This document shows positions 25,442 through 33,089 of a DNA stretch of 64,000 nucleotides, piece by piece (position 1 is the stretch's first letter; the number at the start of each line of letters is the position of its first letter). The DNA is from CAZQQN01 sp964595485 (GTDB lineage Bacteria > Bacteroidota > Bacteroidia > CAILMK01 > CAYYUA01). A program made the position numbers and the translations under genes. The notes under the pieces are model-generated. The model saw only the letters and a list, made by a program, of their open reading frames with translations. It had not been told where the DNA came from and ran no database searches. Location: positions 1 through 64,000 of the forward strand of contig CAZQQN010000005.1 of the NCBI GenBank assembly GCA_964595485.1, written 5' to 3'.

Positions 25442-25681
25442 ATGACAAACCGGACAAACGTATTTTCAAAGCTATTTGCCATATGCTTAGTCATTATGTC
25501 ATTCAGTTCAATGGCATTAGCTGAAGATGCTACTTCTAACTCTGCCAACAGTCAGGTCAATATAGTAGTTGGCGGCCTTTTTCTACTTGTATTCATGAAA
25601 TTTCTAATAGCGGGTATTATAGGTTATTTGTGGTATCGCCACAGTAAGTTCAAAAAGGAAAAAATCATCCTTGATATTTAA
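25442..25681 (+). CDS. Small single-span membrane protein linked to subunit III gene
   Basis: A 79-residue protein, not recognised as a family. It starts with a clear signal peptide (LFAICLVIMSFSSMALA-EDA), then a short polar segment, one membrane helix (VNIVVGGLFLLVFMKFLIAGIIGYLWY) and a basic cytoplasmic tail (RHSKFKKEK). The topology resembles the CcmD-family protein of this window and small oxidase accessory subunits. Location 10 bp after the oxidase subunit III gene suggests a joint role in oxidase assembly or stability; this is inference. Confidence 0.6.
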   Translation: MTNRTNVFSKLFAICLVIMSFSSMALAEDATSNSANSQVNIVVGGLFLLVFMKFLIAGIIGYLWYRHSKFKKEKIILDI

Positions 25682-25744
25682 ATAATTCTCGATCTTAACA
25701 TCATTGTTTCCACAGCTTAAATAAGCCAATTTTTTTGCAGGAAA

Positions 25745-26728
25745 TTATTGTCTTTTGTAATAATCCTTCAAAACTTCGTCCATAACCCAGTTAACCTTTG
25801 CACTTGCATGCCCATTGCTTTTAAGTTGATGCTCACCTTTTAGCCCTTTTAAAACCTCTTCAATGAAGGGTTTTTCAATGTGATCGGGTGTTTTGTAGGG
25901 ATAATGTTGCACACCGTTGGCATTTTCCAGGCAGATTGGTTCTGTCCCATGGTTACTGAAGGTAATGCGCCCATCAGCGCCAGTTATTATCACGGAATCT
26001 GCTCTTTGATTGGTTGAAAAGCACCACTGCCCTGTTCCTAAAATACCGTTTTCTAATTGAAACTGGGCACAAACTAAATCCTCAGCCTCGGATACACCGC
26101 TTTGATTGGTTGCAAAGCCTTGAACATCTTCTATAGAGCCAAGCAAATACTCAACGAGGTCAATCGAATGGCAAGCCAGGTCTGTAAATAAACCGCCCCC
26201 GGCTATTTCGGGTTTTAATCGCCATGGCAATGATCCATTGTCAGGTTTTGGAATCGGTTTGTGCAGGAATATAGCAAAGCTTCTCAGAGCTCCGATCATG
26301 TTTTGTGTTAATAAATCCCGCAGCCTTTCAACCTTCGGTAATGATCGTCTGTAATAAGCAACAAAAAGGGGTAAAGCTTTTTCCTCAAACGCTTGGCATA
26401 TAGTTAGACATTCAGCATAACTTCGGGCCATGGGTTTTTCTATATATACCGGTTTCCCGACTTCAGCACACATAAGGGCTAATGACAAGTGAGAGGCTGG
26501 TGGCGTAGCTATGTATACCGCGTCAACTGTTTCATCATGTATTAAATCTTCTGCATTATTGTAATATCGGTCAATACCATGCCGATTGGCAAAGTCCCTG
26601 GCTTTGTCTATATCTCTGCTCATAACGGCTTTAACAGTAGAGCCGTCAGTTTTGTAAAAAGCCGGCCCACTCTTATGTTCTGTAACTTCCCCGCATCCGA
26701 GAAAACCCCATCGAATACTCTTATTCAT
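25745..26728 (-). CDS. Gfo/Idh/MocA family NAD(P)-dependent oxidoreductase
   Basis: A 327-residue cytoplasmic oxidoreductase. The N-terminal Rossmann fold reads WGFLGCGEVTEHKSGPAF; the family lysine is in VYIEKPMARSYAEC (EKP motif), and the C-terminal domain has GGGLFTDLACHSIDLVEYLLG, which carries the DxxxHxxD active-site pattern. Substrates are usually sugars, inositols or related compounds; this one cannot be assigned. It lies 40 bp downstream of the CPBP protease gene on the same strand. The length and all core motifs fit the family. Confidence 0.9.
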   Translation of the reverse strand: MNKSIRWGFLGCGEVTEHKSGPAFYKTDGSTVKAVMSRDIDKARDFANRHGIDRYYNNAEDLIHDETVDAVYIATPPASHLSLALMCAEVGKPVYIEKPMARSYAECLTICQAFEEKALPLFVAYYRRSLPKVERLRDLLTQNMIGALRSFAIFLHKPIPKPDNGSLPWRLKPEIAGGGLFTDLACHSIDLVEYLLGSIEDVQGFATNQSGVSEAEDLVCAQFQLENGILGTGQWCFSTNQRADSVIITGADGRITFSNHGTEPICLENANGVQHYPYKTPDHIEKPFIEEVLKGLKGEHQLKSNGHASAKVNWVMDEVLKDYYKRQ

Positions 26729-26768
26729 GGTGTTTCATTTTATGGTGTTTAGAGCCCCATTTAAGAGA

Positions 26769-27521
26769 TCAATCAGGCAGTTGTTCTTGTTCTGTGTTTC
26801 CGTTTTCCTCTTTATTAGTCTCAGAAAACTCAGTTGTCTGATGGGTAATCACCCAAAGAAGTGCTATATCAATAACAGCATGTGCCATAATAGCGGAGTA
26901 AATGCCGGTATAGCGAAACAGGTAACCAAACCCTACGGTAACCAACACCATAAAAATACCATATATACTTAATTGCCAGTTTCGAATACTTAAATAACCA
27001 TGCAGCATCACAAAAATAATAGCCGTAAGCCAAATACCTATGATAGGCTGGATGGATGCCCTAAAAAGCAATTCCTCGCCAATGCCTGCACAAAAAGAAA
27101 TAAAAAAAATATCCTGAATTCTAAATTGGAATGGCTTCATGAGCTTGATAAAAAATCGCCTGACATCCTTTAGGATAGATGATTGGATAATTCGCCAGGC
27201 TACCACTGAAGCTATTATCCCAAACCCTAAACCTAAAAGGATCTGCTGCCAAAATGGCCAGCCTTCAAAAAAAACACGAAATAGGGTTGTTGAAAGGAAA
27301 TGATGATGGATCAATGCCCCAAAAGCTGTAAAGATTACCAATGATAAAAATGCAAAGAAATTGAGTTGCTGGCGTCTGATAGCGAATCCTTTTTGGTCTT
27401 TACAAAAATAATACAACCCATTAATATAAAATTGAGATGGGCTTGCAAGTTCCTTATTTTTAGCGAAATTAAATAGATTACCATTAGATTTGCTTTTCGT
27501 GTCCAACCCATAAATTGGCAT
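26769..27521 (-). CDS. CPBP family intramembrane glutamic protease
   Basis: About 250 residues with roughly six to seven hydrophobic segments. The ABI/CPBP signature is complete: GIGEELLFRASIQPIIG (the EExxxR motif), then VMLHGYLSIRNW (first His) and IMAHAVIDIALLW (second His). Members cleave substrates inside the membrane or process prenylated proteins or peptides. The N-terminal 50 residues before the first helix are unusual for the family. An ATG at 27542 would overlap the divergent gene's start, so ATG 27521 (MPIYGLDTK) is preferred; an alternative start nearer the first helix is possible. Confidence 0.85.
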   Translation of the reverse strand: MPIYGLDTKSKSNGNLFNFAKNKELASPSQFYINGLYYFCKDQKGFAIRRQQLNFFAFLSLVIFTAFGALIHHHFLSTTLFRVFFEGWPFWQQILLGLGFGIIASVVAWRIIQSSILKDVRRFFIKLMKPFQFRIQDIFFISFCAGIGEELLFRASIQPIIGIWLTAIIFVMLHGYLSIRNWQLSIYGIFMVLVTVGFGYLFRYTGIYSAIMAHAVIDIALLWVITHQTTEFSETNKEENGNTEQEQLPD

Positions 27522-27536
27522 AAAGCCAGAAAATTG

Positions 27537-28376
27537 ATGCAAGGTATTTTAAGAAATGCCGTATGGCGATATGATTTAATAGGCTGGTTAGCTGTAATTG
27601 GGTTTTTCATCATATCAGCTATTACCAATAACAAAGATATTCCCAAGACCTTTATCGGGGCTTTGGGGATCATTGGTTTAATGTTTCTAATAGGTCTTTC
27701 CGTAGAGATTCTTATTGAAACCATTAAACACTTGAAAGGCCTTGGAACTATCACTGGTTTGCTAACTAACTTCCCAGAGATGTTGGTGGTTATTGTGGGC
27801 TTGGTAGATAACGATATCCTTTTTGCGAATTCTACACCCCTGGGGTCCAATTTTGTGAATCCAATCGTCTTATTTTTTGCTGCATTTTTATTAGGGGCAT
27901 TAAAAATAGCATTAAGGATCTATCCGTTGTATACGGCCATTACCCTCTTAGCATCCCTTAGTATAGCAGGTAGCTTTTTTCTCATTCCAATCAATGCTTA
28001 TCCCATTTGGTTAGCTATAATGATTGGGGTTACGCTCATCTTGTTTTTTCAAAGGCCGGATGAGGTTGATGAAGAAGAAGAAGCTTCAGAATTCATCAGT
28101 GGTTTTTGGTTTTTTCCTTCCGCTTTAGTTCTCATAGTATCGGGTTATTTTCTGGATCCTGTTGTTGAGTTTGCTTCGGAAGCTTCCTCAGCTCCCAAAG
28201 GCCTTATAGGGTTTGCGGTGCTATCAATCTTATCCAGTTGGCCGGAATTCAAGACCATTTTTGCATTGATTAATCGCAAAAAACACTCAGCGGGCGTTTT
28301 AAATACTTTGATCAGTAATATCATTAACCTTTGGCTGGCAGGAGGTGGTGTTGTTTTATACTGGATATTTGGTTGA
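27537..28376 (+). CDS. Membrane protein of the Na+/Ca2+ exchanger (CaCA)-like group
   Basis: About 279 residues with around nine hydrophobic segments. Two internal segments resemble the alpha repeats of cation/Ca2+ exchangers: LLTNFPEMLVVIVGLVD followed by STPLGSNFVNPIVLFF, and LSSWPEFKTIFALINRKKHSAGVLNTLISNIINLW. The first keeps the (P)E and GSN..NP elements, while the second has SN..N only. An acidic loop (DEVDEEEEASEF) sits between halves, as in true exchangers. Function as a cation exchanger is inferred and could be altered because the second repeat is weak. TTG at 27534 directly precedes the ATG used here. It diverges from the CPBP gene. Confidence 0.6.
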   Translation: MQGILRNAVWRYDLIGWLAVIGFFIISAITNNKDIPKTFIGALGIIGLMFLIGLSVEILIETIKHLKGLGTITGLLTNFPEMLVVIVGLVDNDILFANSTPLGSNFVNPIVLFFAAFLLGALKIALRIYPLYTAITLLASLSIAGSFFLIPINAYPIWLAIMIGVTLILFFQRPDEVDEEEEASEFISGFWFFPSALVLIVSGYFLDPVVEFASEASSAPKGLIGFAVLSILSSWPEFKTIFALINRKKHSAGVLNTLISNIINLWLAGGGVVLYWIFG

Positions 28377-28400
28377 TTATTGCCGCTTAAGCAATGCAGC

Positions 28401-29126
28401 CTATGATTTTTTAGTGCTGATCAAAACCTGCCACCGGAATGCCCAGAACCAGTCAATATGGTATTGGGATAGGCCTGACTCTTTCAGAATATTCAGCCAT
28501 TCTCGCTTTTTAAAAGCACGCATCACCGATAAGGGCCCATCGTTCTTTACCATTGGCGTTTTGGATAGTAGGTTGGTAAAACCAATTGTGAAATAGTAGG
28601 GTATAGGATGCCGGTGAAGATCATTGATAAGTATCGCAGTGGACGATTGTTGGGAAAGTTGTTTAAGAAGAGTCACCAGCGTTGGTGTTGTGAAATGGTG
28701 GCAGAATAAGGTAAGTAAAACAACATCGAATTTTTTTCCCTTGAATTGATCGGAGAAGATATCCTCCGTTGTGAAGGTTAATGCTTCTTTGTTGGTCCAT
28801 GCTTTGGCAAACTGGATAACGTTAGGATTAGCATCAATACCTTCTAAAACTACGGGTAATTGGTTTTTTTTGCCCCAATTAGCCACCTGCTCCAGAAGGT
28901 CTCCTCCTCCGCAACCCAGGTCAGCGATTTTAGCCGGTCTGTTGAGTTTAGCTAACTCAGGTTTTATTTGATTCAACCCACTGATCAAAACCTTCTGCCC
29001 CCCAGACCACCTATTGATAAAAGCCAATTCTTTAAGACTTTGTTCCAGGTCAAAACCACCACTTCCAAGGTCATCCATGATCTCTTCCTGCTGACTTCGC
29101 TCGCTTAAGTCGGGTAAGAATTTCAT
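28401..29126 (-). CDS. Class I SAM-dependent methyltransferase of the type III PKS cluster
   Basis: About 241 residues. The SAM-binding motif I is AKIADLGCGGGDLLEQVA, motif II VVLEGIDANPNVIQFAKAW, and post-motifs FDVVLLTLFCHHF and LINDLHRHPIPYYF follow, as in small-molecule O- or C-methyltransferases. The ATG at 29126 (MKFLPDLSERS) starts 13 bp after the polyketide synthase stop; an ATG at 29156 would overlap that gene. The methyltransferase is the second gene of a two-gene unit and is inferred to methylate the polyketide product. FLPDLSERS...EIMDD is a typical opening for this cluster-associated family. Confidence 0.85.
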   Translation of the reverse strand: MKFLPDLSERSQQEEIMDDLGSGGFDLEQSLKELAFINRWSGGQKVLISGLNQIKPELAKLNRPAKIADLGCGGGDLLEQVANWGKKNQLPVVLEGIDANPNVIQFAKAWTNKEALTFTTEDIFSDQFKGKKFDVVLLTLFCHHFTTPTLVTLLKQLSQQSSTAILINDLHRHPIPYYFTIGFTNLLSKTPMVKNDGPLSVMRAFKKREWLNILKESGLSQYHIDWFWAFRWQVLISTKKS

Positions 29127-29139
29127 GATCAACCCAATT

Positions 29140-30237
29140 TTAGTGGTTAAAGGCAAAAAGCCCGGTTTGAATGGTTAAACCCGGCCCAAAAGCCATTCCC
29201 AGAATGAAAGGGTTGCTAATGTTTTGGTTTGCTTCCTGGTAAAGTTTCTGAAGAACAAAAAGAATGGTAGGGGAAGACATATTGCCATAGGTCCTTAATA
29301 CATCTCTTCCCGCACCTGTTAAAGGCTCAGGCAGCGGCAAAGTATTTTCAATGGCGTCCAATATGCGGACACCGCCCGGATGCGCTGCCAGGTATCCCAG
29401 ATCTTTGTAGGTGATTTGATTCCTTGCGAGAAGGGTGTTAACAGTATTGTGAACCGGTTGGCCAATATGCTCTGGGATAGATTTTGACAGAAACATTTCA
29501 AATCCATTGTCACCAATATGCCAGGTCATCTCATCTCCAGTATTGGGGATAAGATTACTTTTAAAATCTTTTAAAGAAATGCCTTTCTTTTCCCCGTTTT
29601 CCTCGTTTTCGATTATAGCTGCACCAGCCCCGTCTCCGAATAAAGCGTTGGCAATGATATGTTCTTTTTGATGGTTAGCCTGAAAGTGAAGGCTGCATAA
29701 CTCCACTGCTACCACAAGGACTTTAGCATTTGGCTCACTCTGGGTTATGTGGTTTGCGGTATTCAAAGCATTGAATACGGCATAGCATCCCATAAAGTTA
29801 ATACTAACTCTGGCAGTATCAGCGGGTAAGTCTAATGTCTTAATTAAATCGATATCGAGTCCTGGTGCATACATCCCGGTGCAGGAAACGGTTATGAGAT
29901 GAGTGATTGTTTCAGGTTCATAGCCTACCTCCTCAAGGGATTCCTGGCTGGCTGCTTCCCCTAAATGAACGGCTTCCTTTCTGAATTTGGCCAGGCGATC
30001 AGCGGTGGTTGGTGAGGGGTTCTTTTCATCAAAAAGCAATTTAGGCTCATAATCATCTCCAAAATCAGACAAAACAGAATAGCGATTCTCAATGCCACTA
30101 TTGTTGTAAACTTTTTTAAGCCAGTTGGCTTCCTGGTTTCCCATGTCCAGGTACCGGATCATGAAAGAGGCTACTTCCTCCTGGCTGAAGCTGTGTTGAG
30201 GCAAGGCAGTGCCTATGGATACAATTTGGCTTTTCAT
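29140..30237 (-). CDS. Type III polyketide synthase
   Basis: A 365-residue chalcone-synthase fold enzyme. The Cys-His-Asn triad is intact: Cys151 in INFMGCYAVFNAL, His286 in YLAAHPGG and Asn319 in YGNMSSPT. The GFGPG-type loop near the C-terminus reads AFGPGLTIQTGLF. Such enzymes extend an acyl-CoA starter with malonyl-CoA and cyclise the product to alkylpyrones, resorcinols or similar. The methyltransferase follows 13 bp later on the same strand, and a UbiA-type gene starts 67 bp away on the other strand. Starter and cyclisation mode cannot be read from the sequence. Confidence 0.93.
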   Translation of the reverse strand: MKSQIVSIGTALPQHSFSQEEVASFMIRYLDMGNQEANWLKKVYNNSGIENRYSVLSDFGDDYEPKLLFDEKNPSPTTADRLAKFRKEAVHLGEAASQESLEEVGYEPETITHLITVSCTGMYAPGLDIDLIKTLDLPADTARVSINFMGCYAVFNALNTANHITQSEPNAKVLVVAVELCSLHFQANHQKEHIIANALFGDGAGAAIIENEENGEKKGISLKDFKSNLIPNTGDEMTWHIGDNGFEMFLSKSIPEHIGQPVHNTVNTLLARNQITYKDLGYLAAHPGGVRILDAIENTLPLPEPLTGAGRDVLRTYGNMSSPTILFVLQKLYQEANQNISNPFILGMAFGPGLTIQTGLFAFNH

Positions 30238-30304
30238 TTTGACGGTGACAAATTAGTGATAATTTTGGCTGATTTCGTTAAATGAAACAGTTCCCAAAGC
30301 AAAT

Positions 30305-31180
30305 ATGCTTAAACGATCTACCATCCAGCACCTAAGATTTCCTTTTTCCTTGTTTCTTATGCCTGTTTTTGCATTTTCTGCATCTCAAAGCTCTATTTCA
30401 AACTGGCAAAATGCCTTTCTTGTTTTTGTAATCCTTCATTTTCTCCTATACCCTGCCAGCAATGGCTACAATAGCTTTTATGACAAAGACGAGGGTAGCA
30501 TAGGAGGTATTAAGCATCCCTTACCTGTATCCCGTCAATTGCTTTGGATAACTTGGTTATTGGATTTACTTGCGGTTTGCTTTGGTTTATTGCTAAGTTG
30601 GCGTTTTGCACTGATGGTTTTGATTTACAGTTTGGTATCCCGGGCTTACAGTCATCCGGCTATTCGTATCAAGCGTTACCCTATTGTTTCTCTAATAGTA
30701 TTGGTTCTTTTCCAGGGGCTTTTTACTTACAGCATGGTTACGCTTGGGATACAGCAATTAAATTTTCATGAGCTAATGCGAATGGATATCCTCTTACCAT
30801 CTACCTTAACAGGCTTTTTCTTAATGGGCTTTTATCCACTAACACAAATATATCAACATGAGGAAGATTCGCAACGGGGGGATAACACTCTTAGTTTACT
30901 ACTGGGTATAAAAGGAACTTTTTTATTTACCGGCTTAAGCTGGTTAATTGGTATTGCCGGCTTTTTTTGGTATTTCAAAGCTTTTTTTTCGATGACCCCC
31001 TTCTGGGGATTTTTAATTTGTATGAGCCCGGTAGCGGGGTATTACCTATACTGGTTTTATAGGGCTTATGAAGATCCATCAGCAGCAAATTTCACTCATG
31101 CCCATCGCTTTATTCGTTTATCCACCTCTGCAATGACCCTCTTTTTCGTTGGGTTTTACTGGTTCTGGTTTCACGCTTAA
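30305..31180 (+). CDS. UbiA-type prenyltransferase family membrane protein
   Basis: A 291-residue protein with eight to nine transmembrane segments. The first aspartate-rich loop is NGYNSFYDKDEGSIGG (around 57-73), and the second is YQHEEDSQRGDNTLSLLLG, the positions that bind the Mg-prenyl diphosphate in UbiA enzymes. The first loop keeps D..D but begins NGYN in place of NDxxD. It shares its divergent promoter region with the polyketide synthase gene and ends 4 bp inside the convergent FAD oxidoreductase gene. It is inferred to prenylate the aromatic product of the cluster. Confidence 0.75.
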   Translation: MLKRSTIQHLRFPFSLFLMPVFAFSASQSSISNWQNAFLVFVILHFLLYPASNGYNSFYDKDEGSIGGIKHPLPVSRQLLWITWLLDLLAVCFGLLLSWRFALMVLIYSLVSRAYSHPAIRIKRYPIVSLIVLVLFQGLFTYSMVTLGIQQLNFHELMRMDILLPSTLTGFFLMGFYPLTQIYQHEEDSQRGDNTLSLLLGIKGTFLFTGLSWLIGIAGFFWYFKAFFSMTPFWGFLICMSPVAGYYLYWFYRAYEDPSAANFTHAHRFIRLSTSAMTLFFVGFYWFWFHA

Positions 31181-32295
31181 AATGACTGACCGTGTGTATA
31201 GGGAATTATTCTTTTGGCAAGGGACGGAAAGACATTGAAAAAATCAACAGCCATTTGTCCCCATATTGGGTTCCCCAACGCAAGTTCCTGGATATTAAGG
31301 CCGGTTTTGATCCTTTTACCAAACGTTGATCGCCAGTTTGATTCGTATCGCCCTTCCATGGTTGAGCGGTCAAGCTCACCGCTAAGGAAACCTGATATTT
31401 CCGGTGCAAGTATCTTAGCCGAGTGAAGAGCCATAGCCATACCATTTCCACATAAAGGCGTGATCATGCCTGCAGCGTCACCAGCCGTTAGTACGTGATC
31501 CTCAACCAAGCTCTTCTGGGCAAATGAAATTTCATTGATCACTAGTGGTTTTTCCCACAAAAACTCACCTTGCTGGAAAATCTGGCGCAGGTAAGGATTG
31601 GCTTTAAGGATTTGATCCTCCATTTCATGAATGCCACCTGCTTTTTTGAGGTGATGCCGTTTAGCCAGGTAACAAAGACAGTAACGTCCATCTTCTACGC
31701 GGGATATGCCGCAATAACCACCTTTAAAATGGTGAAGCCCTATTTGGTCTTCTGGTTTATCAATGGACAGGTGATATTTAACCCCAACATACGGGGAGGA
31801 TTGCTTGAGAAAATCCCTGTTAAGGTGACGGTCCATTACGGATAATTTGCCAAAACTACCGATCACAACTTTCGAATGATAAATACTGCCATCACTGGCA
31901 CGCATGGTAAAAAAATCCTGCTTCGGGTCATATTCAAGGGATTTAACTTTTGTTTTGGTTTGTATTTGGGAGCCAGTGGCTATTGCTTTTTCAGCTAAGA
32001 GGTGGTCAAGTTGATAGCGGCTGATCCCGAACCCACCAAGATCCAATGGTAAATTAAGGTAACTGCCGGATGATGTGGTAACCTGGAGGTTATTGATTTG
32101 AGGTGTTTCAAAGGGAATCTTTACTCCTAGTTGTCTCAAAAAAGGCCCAACTTCATTGGAGACATATTCTCCACAAACTTTATGCTTTGGGAAATTTCCT
32201 TTTTCCAGGACTGTAACTGACCATCCATAGCTGGCTAAAAGGATTGCATTGCCTAAACCGGCTAAGCCGCCCCCAATGATAATCACATCCCGCAT
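31177..32295 (-). CDS. FAD-dependent oxidoreductase (geranylgeranyl reductase/hydroxylase-like)
   Basis: A 372-residue flavoprotein. The dinucleotide fold DVIIIGGGLAGLGNAILLASYGWSVTVLEKG opens the protein; HKVCGEYVSNEVGPFLRQLG is the C-G-E block typical of the geranylgeranyl-reductase-like group, and the second FAD motif is LTAGDAAGMITPLCGNGMAMAL. Members hydroxylate aromatic rings or reduce isoprenoid double bonds. In the cluster context either ring oxidation to a quinone or prenyl-chain reduction is possible. The 3' end overlaps the UbiA gene's end by 4 bp on the other strand. Confidence 0.85.
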   Translation of the reverse strand: MRDVIIIGGGLAGLGNAILLASYGWSVTVLEKGNFPKHKVCGEYVSNEVGPFLRQLGVKIPFETPQINNLQVTTSSGSYLNLPLDLGGFGISRYQLDHLLAEKAIATGSQIQTKTKVKSLEYDPKQDFFTMRASDGSIYHSKVVIGSFGKLSVMDRHLNRDFLKQSSPYVGVKYHLSIDKPEDQIGLHHFKGGYCGISRVEDGRYCLCYLAKRHHLKKAGGIHEMEDQILKANPYLRQIFQQGEFLWEKPLVINEISFAQKSLVEDHVLTAGDAAGMITPLCGNGMAMALHSAKILAPEISGFLSGELDRSTMEGRYESNWRSTFGKRIKTGLNIQELALGNPIWGQMAVDFFNVFPSLAKRIIPYTHGQSF

Positions 32296-32383
32296 AAAGG
32301 TTCTTGTTTAAAGAGAAAAAAGTTGTTCTTAACTGATTTATTTAACATTTTGTAACTTAGTAAGTTGATAAAATCAATTAGTT

Positions 32384-32662
32384 ATGGAAGAAGGTGTAAT
32401 ATATCATGACCAAGATAACCAAAAATTTTTCATAAGGATCAATGGCAATGAAGGGCAATTGAAATATACCAAAGAAGGCGAATTACTCGATTTTTATTAT
32501 ACTTATGTCCCTGAGGAGTTTAGGGGTAAAGGTGTTGCCAGTAAAATCGTGGAAAGTGCTCTTACATTCGCCTGGAACAGCGGTTTTAGGGTAAGACCAA
32601 CTTGTCCTTTTGTATCCGACTATATTAAAAACCATGAGCAATACCTTGACTTGGTCGAATAA
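32384..32662 (+). CDS. Small GNAT-family N-acetyltransferase (YjdJ-like)
   Basis: A 92-residue protein of the minimal GNAT class. It shows LLDFYYTYVPEEFRGKGVASKIVESALTFAW, where RGKGVA is the acetyl-CoA pyrophosphate-binding loop, and the ending RVRPTCPFVSDYIKNHEQYLDL is diagnostic of the small YjdJ-like family. The target is unknown. It converges with the Smr gene, with 9 bp between stops. Confidence 0.9.
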   Translation: MEEGVIYHDQDNQKFFIRINGNEGQLKYTKEGELLDFYYTYVPEEFRGKGVASKIVESALTFAWNSGFRVRPTCPFVSDYIKNHEQYLDLVE

Positions 32663-32671
32663 TGGTAACCC

Positions 32672-32932
32672 TCACTTGTGCTTAAACCATATAAATATTC
32701 TTCCGTTATTTTTGGCATCTTTGTCAATCCTGTCGTATAGTTGCTTAATGTGCTTCTGATCCAGGAATTTAAGCACCCGTTTTTTTAGTTGTCCACTGCC
32801 TTTGCCATGAATGATCTCAACGATCTTAGCTTTTTCATCCAAAGCTTGTTGAATGGTATCGTTCAATGCGTTATCAATGGCTTCGCTTTTATTGTAAATA
32901 GGGTGCAGGTCCAGTTTGACTTTACTCGCCAT
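32672..32932 (-). CDS. Smr-domain protein
   Basis: An 86-residue protein consisting of a single small MutS-related (Smr) domain. The family motifs LDLH (residues 7-10) and HGKGSGQL (about 42-49) are present, and the C-terminus ends in RIFIWFKHK. Smr domains bind or cleave nucleic acid; recent family members act on collided ribosomes or structured DNA. No MutS2 part is attached, so it is a stand-alone form. Confidence 0.85.
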   Translation of the reverse strand: MASKVKLDLHPIYNKSEAIDNALNDTIQQALDEKAKIVEIIHGKGSGQLKKRVLKFLDQKHIKQLYDRIDKDAKNNGRIFIWFKHK

Positions 32933-33022
32933 TGCCTAAGCGTTTCATTGAAATGAAATTTAAAATCATTATAAGTTTCTGCCAAAAGGGTTGATTGCAT
33001 GTTAATCTCCTAGGACTTCATC

Positions 33023-33057
33023 CAAAAAAAAGGCCGGTAACACAATGGTTACCGGCC
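33023..33057 (-). terminator. Intrinsic terminator of dnaK
   Basis: GGCCGGTAAC (33032-33041) and GTTACCGGCC (33048-33057) form a perfect 10-bp stem with a 6-base loop. Read on the minus strand it is followed by a run of eight T residues. Confidence 0.85.
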
Positions 33058-33089
33058 CTTTCAAGTGATCCCTGAATTTTGATCAGCTA

